DNA of 64,000 nucleotides from Dicyema japonicum (taxonomy: Eukaryota > Dicyemida > Rhombozoa > Dicyemidae), in assembly GCA_011109175.1 (NCBI GenBank), contig RDEW01000027.1:147817-211816 (forward strand), given 5' to 3'. Made by a program: the position numbers and the translations under genes. The notes beneath the pieces were generated by a model. The model was not told the DNA's origin, made no database searches, and saw only the letters and a program-made list of their open reading frames with translations. Shown piece by piece: positions 23,830 to 35,180 of the stretch (the stretch's first letter is position 1; every line of letters starts with the position of its first letter).

Positions 23830-24515
23830 AAAAATTTATTTTATATCAGATGTCAAATTCGACCATCAAATTGATACGAAGGAACCGGCTCGTGGTGAAT
23901 GCAGAGAAGTCGTCTACGTCACTATTTACCTCGGACAAAAGATTGGGAAGGAAGACAGTCACCTTGAAGTTAAACAAGGTCGGCATTCCTTTCCACATAT
24001 GTCAAAGGATCTTGGGTGTGACAATTGATATGCATCTCTGTTTAACACCTCACGTAGAAAACATTCTATTGAAATGCGAGAAGAAATTGAACGTATTGAA
24101 AAGTTTATCGAGAATATGGAAGAGTGGTACACACCCAGTTTTGATGACGTATACAAACAATACATCGAGCTATGTTTCTCATATGCATGCGCCTCGTGGG
24201 GTCCGTCCATATCTTGGACAAATATGAGGAAAATTGAGGAAATGCAAAAGAGGGTTTACAGAGTAACGGAGCGTTGGATTTGCGAAGATCATCGACCCGG
24301 ACCTACGCCTCTGGAGGCCCTTATGAGACTAGACTCCAGATCACGGGAAGTTGGCCCTGAAAATTCAGGCAGCCGTCCTGTACGTTCATGCGCGGGCACG
24401 AAGAAGAACACCGGGAAAAGATGAGGTCTCTGCTAGAATGCATCGGGATCACGTGATAATTAGTTTTGTTTTACCGTGGTCTCGGGTTAAATAAATAAAA
24501 AAAATATAAACCTTT
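23830..24515 (+). mobile_element. LINE-B 3' part (RT C-terminus)
   Basis: Encodes NAEKSSTSLFTSDKRLGRKT and, in the next frame, YKQYIELCFSYACASWGPSI; both match the minus-strand copy at 45.1-46.3 kb (EKSSTSLFTSDKRLERMT, ISYACASWGINLSW). It ends with the family terminus GCATCGGGATCACGTGATAA, CTCGGGTTAAATAAATAA and an A-rich tail. Frameshifted, 5'-truncated. Confidence 0.75.
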
Positions 24516-24735
24516 TTGAATGTCCTGAATTAGTACACTTTTTGTTATCAAGACTGACTGATGCATGGGAGCGAATGGCACTTGTTGCGTCCTACTTAAT
24601 ATCCGCCGGTCTCTTAAAAGTTGTAACTAAAACATCATCAATGAATAATATGTTGCATGGTGCTAATTGGTTGAAGATTTCTATTTATTTTTTCTAGTGA
24701 CGTCATTGGATCCACCTAACTCAGGAGACGCCTAA
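24505..24735 (+). CDS. Possible terminal exons of an unidentified host gene
   Basis: Directly after the LINE-B tail one frame stays open: ELVHFLLSRLTDAWERMALV, then ASYLISAGLLKVVTK and SSMNNMLH. A 41-nt GT-AG intron from the last codon (about 24658-24698) joins VTSLDPPNSGDA and a stop. The helical, hydrophobic-patterned composition is unlike the LINEs. No start codon or upstream exon was found (the LINE and MRPS11 lie upstream), so this is at most the 3' end of a disrupted gene. Not recognised. Confidence 0.3.
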
Positions 24736-25978
24736 TGACTGACCGGCATTCAAAAGGATCATTTCTTTATTTCACCAGTAAACTATTCCGCTTTCTGGTG
24801 ACGAGTACTGACTTCGACCTCTGCTTCCCTGTCCATTGAATCACTTTGCCTAGATTAGGCCTCTAATGGAACGGCTCAGGATTGCGGTTTTTATTAGTTG
24901 GTTTTACCGTTTGTCTTTAAAATAATTTTAATTCATCTCATATGGTTCACCTCTTGTCGTGGTCCACTTTCAACCTTTCCACCAAACACGATCCATTTGA
25001 CTAATTTCTAGGGACGCCAACCTTTGGTTGTTACTTTTTTATTAGGAACTAGTTTCTTTCATTTGAATGTCGATGTTAAATAAATCACCTGTTCTAGGAG
25101 AATCCTGCCTCCAGTTAAAGCTAACAGACCCAACCTCCAGGTACGTCTTTTGGCCAGAGCAAGGATAACATTATCTGACAAAGGATAAGTTTTACTAAAA
25201 TCGATATTATAAATTCTGGAATAAATTCACCAATTAAGTATTTATAGCTTAAAGGGATTAATTTTATGTATGAGGTCATAATGGGATTTTTTGTTCATGT
25301 TGAGGCAATCGATAATTAGGCTATTTAAATACTCTAAAATCAGACAAAACGTTTAAATCTCTTGAATAAAAGTTTATATAATAAATCGATACAGTTATTG
25401 ACTCATTTCATACAAACAATGAGAACAAAGTCGAACAGAATATGGAAGTTCACAATCAATAATCCCATAGAATCCTCAATACTAGTCAAAAAATATTTTA
25501 AAACCAACAAGGTTGATTTTTAGCCCAGAACTGACCATTTCATTCTAAAAATAAAATAATCAAAATTTTCTAAAAGAAGGTACAAGAAAGCAGTATTATC
25601 TTTTGAGAAACGAAAAATACTCCATAGATCTTAAAGAAGACTAGGATCACATAACTAGATGGTTTACTTTATCGTGTTCTTTAAGATAAATAAATAAAAA
25701 TAAAACGAAATTTGGCCCTAACAGTATGCACTTTCAGTTTACTAATTCTGATACCACGATAACATTGAAGAATTGTCAAGAATCAGGAATAATTATTTCA
25801 CTCGCATTACTTGGTTATATGAGGGAAGTAATATTTATAATATTAAATAATTTCTTATTTTTAAAATAAAATAACTAATTTAATATATATAAAAAACTTA
25901 TTTAAAATAAACAAATAAAGTTTGTTATCTATCGATACATGTACTTTATGATAAAATTATAATAGTACTGCATAATTC
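24736..25978. repeat. Mixed repeats and AT-rich region, with a LINE 3' end at about 25620-25715
   Basis: 24700-24760 resembles repeat scraps at 28.6 kb. About 25620-25715 holds a truncated plus-strand LINE 3' end (AGGATCACATAACTAGATGG ... GATAAATAAATAAAAATAA) like that at 28.4 kb. 25720-25978 is AT-rich upstream sequence of the kinase. Confidence 0.4.
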
Positions 25979-27644
25979 ATGAAATCCGATGTTTTCAACA
26001 TTAATAATCGCCAGGGCTGGTCTACAAACAGCAATTGCTATAAAATAGAAGAAATAATAGGCATTTTTAATATATAACAACAGGAAATGGAGCTACTGCT
26101 GTAGTAAACAAGGGCAAATGTGAGTTCAATAACGCATCTTGTGCTATAAAACGACTTAATCTGTCCGTTCACCACATCTCCGTCGAAAAACTACATGTAA
26201 CTGAATTGTGGTAATAATTCAGAAAGAAATAGAATCCATGCTAAACTGCAACCACGAGAATTTGATAAGGTATTATACATCATTCGTTGTTGCCCACGAA
26301 TTATGGGTTGTCATGCAGTTGTGTGATAGAGGTGTGGTCTACTGCTAACGGTTAAGGATCTCTTCTTGACCACATAAAGATGAGGGTAAAGTCCGAGAAG
26401 TACGCTCAGTCGGGCATAATTGACGAAGTGACGATAGCCACTATTTTAAGAGAAGTACTCAAGGGGGTTGAGTACCTTCACAACTCCCACGAGATTCACA
26501 GAGACATCAAGGCAGCCAATATCCTTCTGGGATCGGACGGATCTGTCATTTTGGCTGGTTATTCCGTATCCTTATTCAAGATTTTGGAGTGACTGCTATT
26601 TTGCAGAACAGCTTCGAAGAAAGGGGGCAAAACAGACATACTTTTGTTGGTACTCCATGTTGGATGGCTCCGGAGGTCATGCAGCAGGTAGTGAACTTGG
26701 TGATCACAGCAGACCGATGGATATAACGAGAAGGTGGATATCTGGAGTTTGGGGATAACTTCAATTGAAATGGCCACTGGGATGGCTCCTTATCATAAAT
26801 TCCCGCCTCTTAAAGTCCTTATGCTAACCATACGAAACGATCCCCCAACCTTGGAGACATGTGTGGACTGTCCTGACCGTTTGAAAATATACACGAAGGT
26901 CTTTAGGCGTTTTATTTTGGAATGCCTTCAAAAAGATCACCAAAAGAGGTACAAATATTATTCACTTAAAGATCCTCTGCTAAGACCTTGTTGAAGCATG
27001 AACTGATTAAGAAAGCTAAGGAAAGCATAAATTATATATTTCTAGGACAAGGGCCACATTATCAGAGTCTTTGCACTCGATTCTCCGTTCATTATGTCCA
27101 TAAAAGTACTGTTAACCGTTATTTTAGTCGACTGATGATAATAACAACTCAATACCAACTGAGAACTATTGGGCCTTCTCGGATACATCGGATGTGGTGC
27201 AACCAACTCTTTATGCCATGCCAACTCCCACAAACGTTCCCACGTTGATTAATTTTGTGCTGAGGATTCGGTCAGTTTATTTGGCTGTATTATAGAACTG
27301 AAGACCCAGAGTTGAGGGACATCAAATTTGACTTTCGCACGGAAAAGGGTTCTGAGTTGTTTGGTAACACCAGATACGTCTGATAGTATTGCCAGGGAGC
27401 TGGTTGAGTCCAGACTCATAGAGAGTAGGGATATGGTTGTAGGTAGTTGTTGGTTAGCAGCTTAGTTGCCGCTAACTTGGAGAAGTCGATAGAGTCCCCC
27501 ATATCTGGTCATCAATTCATATTTCCTCTTGTAATTGTTGTTATAAGATAGAACTCGTTCGCGGCGGAATCAGGGAAGAGTCAAATCCCCAGTGAAATCA
27601 ACCTTGTTGGCTTTGCTCAACTTCGTATTACTTCAGTTCAGTGA
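25979..27644 (+). CDS. OXSR1: SPAK/OSR1-type STE20 kinase (WNK effector), about 458 aa
   Basis: Introns 26061-26083, 26197-26222, 26332-26356, 26558-26580, 26688-26709, 26949-26971, 27015-27045, 27106-27127, 27271-27295, 27349-27373, 27443-27465 and 27531-27551; coding total 1377 nt. Kinase landmarks: [12 protein letters not shown] (Gly loop), CAIKRLNL (Lys), [13 protein letters not shown] (catalytic loop), LADFGVTA (DFG), [16 protein letters not shown] (T-loop with the threonine that WNK kinases phosphorylate). After a short linker the conserved C-terminal docking domain follows ([41 protein letters not shown]), which in SPAK/OSR1 binds RFxV motifs of WNKs and cation-chloride cotransporters. 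The family controls ion transport and cell volume. Introns 26061-26083 and 27015-27045 would use GC donors; the linker (26972-27200) is the least certain part. SPAK and OSR1 are one gene in most invertebrates. Confidence 0.92.
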
Positions 27645-28330
27645 TCTACCATAACATTTGTTAAATTTATTATTCACGTAATCATTTTTAATTTGTTTAA
27701 TTTAAATTTTATTTATAATACTTTAAGTTATCAAAAATTATTTTTTTCCTTACAACGTTTTATGAAACCGGATCTGTCAGTCGTGGATTCGAAACAGAAA
27801 GGTGGACTTATCAGCGATGGTCAATTATATTCAAATAGAACCCAGCCGTGAGGCGAAGAATCTCTCTGGCATGATACTGTTTTTGAAAGGGATATTCGTA
27901 CTTTTTCCATTGTCAACTTTATTGGTGAAGATTACCATTATGAAAACTCTTTCACCTAAGAATAAAGTGATGTCCACGACGGTAGGACGTGTGATGAATA
28001 TGGAAGATGGCTGATCTACTTCTCAAGCTCTCTTCGGAAGCGGAAACCTGTAATGGACTGATGATCGATTTGTCGATAAAAACAGAGGTTCCTCAGGTGG
28101 ATTAATTAATTGTGACTGTTCGCTCTGCAACCTCAGTTTCGGACTATTATACGATAAATTCTCTAAGAGCAAAAGTAGTCCGTTTAACTAATTTGCTTCT
28201 TCAATAATTCCCTCCCACTACTCAACCACTCGTCATTCTAGAACAATGAGTCCGGTTTCCTCACTCTCTGTGGCTACGAATCTGTTTCTTTTGATCACCA
28301 CGTAGAAAACGCGTAAATTCAGGAAAATAC
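27645..28330 (+). repeat. AT-rich spacer and dispersed repeat
   Basis: 27645-27760 is AT-rich. From about 27765 a frame starts MKPDLSVVDSKQKGGLISDG, and 27930-28060 is the same repeat as 1112-1335. Probably the 5' part of a retroelement; no host gene. Confidence 0.4.
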
Positions 28331-28505
28331 CCACGTCTCCAAATTCTGCTGAAAAAGAAGCGTCGTGGATAAAAAAAGTGTTTGCAATATTGAAGAACAC
28401 TCCAACAACGTCTCAAAGCCTGTTAAGGTATATCGGGATCGCTTAATTAGATGGTTTAACTCCTTCTTTCTTGATGTTCCATTTTTCGTGGGTAAATAAT
28501 AATAA
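28330..28505 (+). mobile_element. LINE-B-type 3' end
   Basis: Encodes the basic C-terminus and ends with ATCGGGATCGCTTAATTAGA, then GTGGGTAAATAATAATAAG, the 3' signature seen in the other LINE-B copies. 5'-truncated. Confidence 0.5.
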
Positions 28506-28514
28506 GATGGCATG

Positions 28515-29100
28515 TTGGTGTTGTCACTCGCGTATGATTGCTTTTGGTTCGATTTCCATTCCGCTAGCTACTAGATCGAAGAATTCTTTTCTGTTTTTTG
28601 CCTTCGTCATTTATTATGAGGCGTCGTGGGATCCACTTGATTCTGAAAATGCCCTCTGCCAGGCCAGCACAAAAAAAAAGATACCTATTTCTTCTACTCC
28701 AATGGAGGGCTTAACACAATGGTGAATATGGATGTACCTTCACTCAAGGGCCTCGAAAGTTTCCCTTGTCATAACGTCAGTTATTCGATAAGTAGATCTG
28801 GTAGCTCTTGATTGAACGATATCAAGTTTTTCAAAGTTTATTCTTGTTAGTTTTGTTCCCCAAACGGGGGTTGGCTCAATTTACTTGATTTTAAGAGGTC
28901 CTACTGTTGAAAAATTCTTATTGACAAGAGTAATAATTCCTCTTCCGTGGTCATACTGTCGATCCTTTCTGAAGATAGCATTACCCTGAAATGTCGCCGT
29001 GGAAAAAGGGGGTGTTATGTAGTCCTGTAAGAGGCATACATCAATGTTGTGTTTCTTTAGAAGATTTCTGAGTTCAAATACGGGTATCACACAAATTGTC
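28515..29100 (-). mobile_element. LINE endonuclease fragments
   Basis: 29090-28881 (minus) reads ELRNLLKKHNIDVCLLQDYI and then a glycine-rich HGRGIITLVNKNF, the start of an endonuclease domain. 28760-28515 reads KNRKEFFDLVASGMEIEPKA, perhaps ORF1. Truncated. Confidence 0.5.
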
Positions 29101-29940
29101 TACATCGCCTCATGATAGATGAAACCTTTCGGTCCCCTTAACTCGTATGCATAACAAGGAAGATTGGAAACAAGAAGATCGTAATCTAAAGAAGAAGCGT
29201 AAACACAAAGTACCAGGTTGAATTCAGTTGATGAAATACTTTTAAATTTATACATTTTTGTCAAACTTAGTTATGCTGTAAATTTAGTTTAATTTATAAG
29301 TGATATTGAGCACTTCTAAGGGAGTTGTTGATCACGGATATGCAAGGAAAATCAAAATCGTTGTTTGATTTTTCTATTAAGTATTTTTGAAATAATCTGT
29401 TTTCTTTCAATTTAAGGCCTTTTTGGTTGTTTGCGGATAAATTTGTGATTTTTGTTTTCCTAAGTTAAGATATTCTTGATAAAAGTCTTTATTGATAGAA
29501 TTACTGTAGTGTGGGAGAATTATTGACTACCAAGTAATTCTCTTCTTCCTCTCAAGGCCTATTTGTCTAGATGTCTGTAATTTGGCTTGAAGAGAGTTGA
29601 ACCCAGGCGTTGCTGATCGAGTTGAAAACTTATTCGATATCTCACGATTCCAGTATTCTAGTAGAAAGAAGAAGGGAACAGAGCGTGTGTTCGGCGAGAA
29701 TGGCTGATCTGAGATCCTGTTTGGTGTTCTTGTGTTTTTGGAAGAGTTATTTATGACTATTAGAGGGCTTGTCTGAGACACAGTAAATTTCTCCTTGCAT
29801 AAGGAGGTTACCTTGTCAGCCAGAGTGGATGTTTGACGATAAGGAGGTTAACCTGTCAGCCATTTAAACTCATCAAAACTGACAGATCGCCCATTGAGTA
29901 TTTTCTAGGGCATGATCCAGAAGGTACATAAATATTCACT
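29101..29940. other. Unassigned, retroelement scraps
   Basis: 29781-29527 (minus) has a short frame without a recognisable motif. A short direct repeat (AAGGAGGTTA ... CTGTCAGCCA) lies at about 29802-29862. No gene supported. Confidence 0.3.
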
Positions 29941-31560
29941 AAGGACAATTTTCATTTTGTCTTGCTGACAGATATCCCGATAATCTCAATTATTTAGTCA
30001 TTTCCAAGAAGTTTTCTTATTTCTTTAAAATTTCTTCATATTTTAGGCCCTTCTTGATTAATGTGATGAGTCAACCACCTCGTTTCTTAGTACGATCTCG
30101 TATTATGTTAAATCCAAGAAAAGATTTAGTGTCATTATACGATAGCTTTGATCCTGGATGAGTATTATATCAATCTTGAATTTTGAAATAAATGTTCCAT
30201 AATTTTCCCTTTAATCCCGTTCACGTTCAGTTGAATAACAGAAATCCGATTCTTCAGGTTGCGTCCGAGAAATTGAGACCAGAAATTCATCGACCGGGAG
30301 CGAAATGTACCCCTTCGCGATGCATTAAATGCACCCAGAAGATTTCACTTTTATATTCGTTCCAATCAATGCTGATTTTTATATTCAAGATTTTACATTT
30401 ATACTGTTTCAACCAATTTTGATTTTTCGTTGAAGATTTCATTTTTATATTCGTTTAAATAACTATGCTTGCACAGCCTTCTTTTTTCGATGTCCTTCAG
30501 ATATGATCCCTTCACATCAACTACAATTTGGTTCTGACGTCTACCGGTGACGGAAAATCTTCCATAAATACGTTGAATAACAAGGGGCTTAAAATAGATC
30601 CTTGCGACATTTTCCTCTTAAACGATATTCCATCAGAATATCTTTCACCGGCTACCACATAAGATGTCCTCCCAGTCAAATAGTCATTCAACCATAGGAA
30701 CATTTGTTTGGATATCTTTGATCGTATAAGTTGACAAAATAAAGCTTCGTGCCAAACACTGTCGAACACCTTCGAGATGCCAAGGCTAACAAGGCTTAAC
30801 TGACTTTTTTATATTGATTTTCATTGAAGATTTTACTTTTATATTCGTTTTATATAAATATTGATTTTCATTCAAGTCCATTCGAACAATGTGGTTTTCC
30901 ATACTTTCTACTTTTTATGAGGGATTTTTTCTAACTCTGATCTCAACAGCTTCCATATGTGTTCGATTATTTTATGTCGGGTGACTTGATATGCTAATTT
31001 TCCAGAGGAGTGTTTCCCAACCTTAAAGTACTCACGGAACCATTCCAATTCAATTATTACAATTTTCACTTAAAACATAATCTTAATAACCAAAAACAAA
31101 TTTTATGTGAACTTATCATTCAAAATTACCAAATGATCATTGATGTTCTGAAGTAGTGTATAGTCCAATGCGCATTTTGATTCATCAAGACATTCCAACA
31201 AAGCATGTAATTTTTTTATTTATGGATGTCCGCCAAAATTCGATTTTCCGTTTTATGACCATTACTTTATTATTATTTGCACTTTTCGCTATGTCATAGG
31301 ATTTGACAAAGAATGTACAACATGAGTTAGTAAATCACTAGTTAATTTCATCCACTTCCTCATATTCGAAGCCGCAGTGCGTAACCAGTCAAGATCCTCT
31401 CCACTTTCAAGATACCGTCCTATTTCTTTGGGGTCCTCGTCGAGAACGACTGGCAGTGTCGACCTTCCAACATGAAATAGTCCTCCATGGCTACGTTCGC
31501 GGGGGCATCTAGATACAGTCGCAAAATATGGCCGAAAAGCCTCCATTACTTTATCGTTCA
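29941..31560 (-). repeat. Left arm of a 1.6-kb inverted duplication
   Basis: Read on the minus strand this arm matches 41946-43656 almost base for base. It contains in order a LINE C-terminal piece (GLFHVGRSTLPVVLDEDPKE), a TAA-rich tail, a segment of AATATAAAAGT-type A-rich short repeats, an RT fragment of LINE-A (VFDSVWHEALFCQLIRSK, SQGSILSPLLFNVFMEDF), the A-rich repeats again and the start of another LINE endonuclease. One copy is composite and old; the duplication that made two copies is younger. Confidence 0.85.
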
Positions 31561-31561
31561 A

Positions 31562-32500
31562 AATAAATTAAATTAAATTATTAACCCCGGCTTCGCCAGC
31601 AAGTGGGAAGCCGGCGACCATCAGAGAGCGTGCAGTCCGGACAGGCCGCTCCCAGAGATCCTCGACTTTTGCATCCGGTGGTCCAGGGCAGGGAAAAAGG
31701 TCCCGAACTACTCTGCCAGCCAGAAAAGGGTGGTGTCCACATCGTAGGCGAGCCAGTCCGATTCTGATCTTCCTCGGGAGCGATTGTTCCGTATCGTTCA
31801 AAATAAAAAACAATTTGATATTTTTCTTGTAGCGATAATTTAATTTTTATTCGGATTTATAAATGTTAATTTTATATAAATTAAGTTAATTAATAAACAC
31901 AGCCATCCAAAGTGGTACCCGCATACATTATCGACGTTGTTTTGCTTCTTACGATTGCACAGAGATCAACTGGAGAAGCCACCGTGTCTCACGTGCATTG
32001 TGGCTTTTTAGTGTATCTAGGCGTCCAAGTTCCTTTAGGATTTTTCACTTATTTTTCCAGTTGTCTCGTCCTCAATGGTATAGAACGCGAATCGCTCACG
32101 TAGCGCTTCGTATTTCTTTTCTTTTGCCCTCATCGTTTTTTTCCGCGGCATGAAGTATGTCTACCGCGCTCCCGACAATGCTGGATTTGCAAAGGGGGTC
32201 GATATAAGTAGCATTCCAGACCAAAGGTTTCCCCCTCTTCGAATGGGAAAATTGTGATTCCGTCAGGACGTTTTCCGTCTCCTCTTTCCGAGCCAACATG
32301 TTCAAGTATGGTGGGGTATCTAGCAGACTACAGGAATCGTTTAACAATTCTGTTGATCGCTTTATGTCTTGGGAATTTTCTCGCACTTCTTCGACAAGAA
32401 AGTTAAGCGAGAAGAGGGTCGAAAATAGAAGAAGTCGAAGGATCGGTCCCTTGTTCCCTCAAAAACAAAAAATTTTAGTTTGAGTCAATAAAGCGATTAG
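31562..32500 (-). mobile_element. LINE 3' end plus LINE-E C-terminal fragment
   Basis: 31813-31568 (minus) encodes a LINE C-terminus (GLARLRCGHHPFLAGRVVRD) ending in the CCGGGGTTAATAATTTAA tail. 32500-32096 encodes a decayed copy of the LINE-E C-terminal domain (KRGKPLVWNATYIDPLCKSS, compare AGKPLVWDVTSTDTF at 46.9 kb). 31820-31900 is AT-rich. Confidence 0.55.
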
Positions 32501-33240
32501 GCGTGTAAAGGATTGAAAAAGACTTTTGTAACACTGAAGTTTCAGCATTATTGTGTGATTGAGGGATAACGGCGATTCATGGTAAACCAAGACACCCACA
32601 ATCACAAGGGAAGGTGGAACGCTAAAATTAAACGCTAAAGCGTTGGTTAGCGAAAACTCTATTTCAATCCAAATCTAATAATTGGATTGAAAACTACTGT
32701 TTATAAATATAACATTTCTATTCGTCGTGCTACTGAAAAGTCACCTTTCAGGTTAGATTTAGGAATTTTATTTTTACACTATTATTTGTAACTTCGGGAT
32801 TCAATACTGTTTCTGTGTCTGATATTAAAGTGATCGAATTACCAGCCCAAAGAACTGAACATTTTTCAGATGATGAAAATCAATCAAGACAATCTTGATC
32901 TTTGCGTGGTGTATCAACTCTAACTTTTTGGAAAGAAACTTTTAGCTAGCATAAAAAACTTTTTAGTTAGCAAAAGAAATGATTTCTACTTTTCAATTTT
33001 TCCATTTATATTCGCTTTCCATTTTGATGGCTCATTTTTTTCAATGAAAAAAATGAGAAAAATTAGGGTCCAGAGACGGTGAAATATAGAAACCGATACA
33101 CTATCTTCAACAGGGTCCTGGGCCAATTACTCACTGGGTACTTGTCGGCGTCTTTGAATGTATAAGAGCTTCCTAAACTCAGACTCTGTTATATCTTCAT
33201 CGAAAATTTTTGAATAATCGATATTTGTAATTTTTATCAC
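32501..33240. other. Unassigned, possible secretory exon
   Basis: At 32748-32903 one plus-strand frame reads FRNFIFTLLFVTSGFNTVSV then SDIKVIELPAQRTEHF and a stop. It looks like a signal peptide and short mature part, but it has no ATG and I could not place splice sites. Otherwise AT-rich. Confidence 0.25.
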
Positions 33241-33470
33241 AAGGTAGTCCAACCTTACCTATCACGTTAAATGAGGACCTAAAAGCCATAGGCAGGGAGT
33301 TGAAAACAATGGATGACCTCGATGAACTAAGAGATCTTGCGAAACGGAGAATCCTTTGGATGCGATTGGTGCAAAGGATGGCCGGCGCGGCACAAGAGAA
33401 CCTTAATTGACTTTTGTTTTTTTTATGTGTTCTCGGCAGTGCTGATAATAATAATAATTACAGAAGAAAT
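33241..33470 (+). mobile_element. LINE 3' end
   Basis: Reads RELKTMDDLDELRDLAKRRI and RLVQRMAGAAQENLN then a stop, the usual basic C-terminus of a LINE. It is followed by TTCTCGGCAGTGCTGATAATAATAATAATT, a TAA-repeat tail. 5'-truncated copy. Confidence 0.5.
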
Positions 33471-33660
33471 AATCAACAATGCCGTAAACGAAACATTGAA
33501 TGGGGAAAGTGACAAATTCGTTGATAATATTTACAACGAAGGTTTAAAAAACGATAACATGGAAACAATTCTAAGAAAACGCAAGATTCTCTTGATCAGT
33601 TAGAGAAGAAAATTTTTTACATATCTCCTGAAATGCTCAAAGAATTTTACGATTTTTGAC
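33471..33660 (+). CDS. Possible orphan exon
   Basis: Immediately after the LINE tail a frame opens behind an AG: EEIINNAVNETLNGESDKF. A shift (possible intron of about 56 nt) leads to DQLEKKIFYISPEMLKEFYD and a stop. Composition is host-like, but no homologue is recognised and no start is seen. Confidence 0.22.
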
Positions 33661-33970
33661 TTAATTTTATGAAAAATGTAAGAAGTAAAAAGATAACTGG
33701 GAATAAATTAACTGATTATTTTTCTAAAATTGATTTTTGATGTTTAAAATCTCTGTTTTATTAAACCCCTGTTTTTGGGGCATTTGGTGCCCCAATTCGG
33801 GGTCAGACTGTATAAATATCTCAATAATATGGCATTACCTAAATATTTTCCGATAAATAATATACATATCTACAGTTCTACTACAGTTCTACAGTAAAAT
33901 TCTACAGAATAAATGGTTAAGAAAACAATCACCAAGAGACCTGTATTAAAATCAGTAAAAAAGCACTAAA

Positions 33971-34847
33971 GTGAAGATCTCTTCTCGTCCTCCGGGAAGT
34001 ACTACTGCTGAATCATTCTCTCCAGATAACAAGACTCCGCATAAGTCTGAATTTGTTAAACCACCGAATGTCATTACAAAATACGATCCCAAAGATATAT
34101 CTAAATATACGGATGAACTAATGGAACCCGATCATTCAGAAAACAAGACTATATTAATTACAGTGAATTCTACTATGAATGCAATTAAAATCGCAAATGT
34201 TTTACAATACTATGACCAATACGGATCTATGAGAATGAGTCACAGAGGACCGGGCTCTTTCCGACTGGATTTCCTGGATAACTCTCATGTGACCACCTTT
34301 ATAGAAGCGGTGAATGAGACCTGCCCCTTTGGTAATGACAATCACCATTTCAAGACAATCTCAACAAAACCTCAGGAACCTCCCCTTCTGGGTAAAGGAG
34401 GACGACCTCTTGGACTACCTTCAGGAGATGGCTCCCTCAGTCACGAAGGTTACCCGAATGTCAAGAGGATCACAGCCTATGGCAAAGGCCTCAGTTAGTA
34501 GTAATGCGGAGGCCACATCGTTGATACGTTGTGGATTTTACATTGGATCAAACAAGATCGAGTGTGAGTGGATGAAGAGGCCCCCTCCCATCTGCTACAA
34601 CTGTGAACGCATCGGCCACATCGCGGCACAGTGTAAGGAAAAGAAGAGATGCATCAAGTGTGGAGGGGAGCACGATCTTCTTATGTGTGAATATCCATCG
34701 AATGTGAAGACCAAATGTATCAATTGTGGAGGTGCAGGACACAATGCCCGCTATAGAGGATGTCCGGCAATGAGAGATGCATCGAAGAAAATAATTTCCA
34801 GACAAACAGTGTCTAGAAAAAAGGAATCAAGCCAATTCAAGAAATGA
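33971..34847 (+). pseudogene. LINE-A ORF1 (nucleic-acid-binding, CCHC knuckles)
   Basis: The N-terminal part (33971 to about 34390) and C-terminal part (about 34380-34847) are in different frames, so one frameshift separates them near 34385. The C-terminal part has three zinc knuckles: CYNCERIGHIAAQC, CIKCGGEHDLLMC and CINCGGAGHNARYRGC. Typical of ORF1 proteins that coat LINE RNA. Confidence 0.8.
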
Positions 34848-35176
34848 AGCGGACCAATACTTCACATACTCCAGATTGGCCGATGGAGAGGATCGCTAAA
34901 AGGAAAAATTTACAGAGAAAATCAGAAGTTTGCGAGATGGTCAAACAGACGGAAGAGATTATGAAAACTGATAGTTCTCACATTCGTGATGGATCGGTGG
35001 ATCTGGGCGCCAAACGTAAACATGAACAGAGCAAAACAGGAATCCCCGAGTCGGTATCTCGGGAGCTGAATGGTATTGTCTCTCGTCTGAACAATTTATG
35101 CAAAATGCTGAAAGTGGATTTTTGGAGTCTGGTGGACCTGGCTGTGGAGAGCGCAGGCCACCAACCAAACCGTTGA
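34844..35176 (+). CDS. LINE-A second ORF, overlapping ORF1 by ATGA
   Basis: Its ATG shares bases with the TGA stop of ORF1 (ATGA at 34844-34847), an arrangement that in other non-LTR elements and viruses serves stop-restart translation. The product is basic and hydrophilic (KRIAKRKNLQRKSEV ... LNNLCKMLKVDFWSLV) with no recognisable domain. A related remnant lies at 9057-8809. It may be the C-terminal half of ORF1 or an independent small protein. Confidence 0.5.
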   Translation: MKRTNTSHTPDWPMERIAKRKNLQRKSEVCEMVKQTEEIMKTDSSHIRDGSVDLGAKRKHEQSKTGIPESVSRELNGIVSRLNNLCKMLKVDFWSLVDLAVESAGHQPNR

Positions 35177-35180
35177 AAAG

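Noticed and set aside
29138-29215. Short ORF with a basic run (KKKRKHK) starting at an ATG
   Set aside because: Only 23 codons before a stop or possible donor; no downstream exon found.
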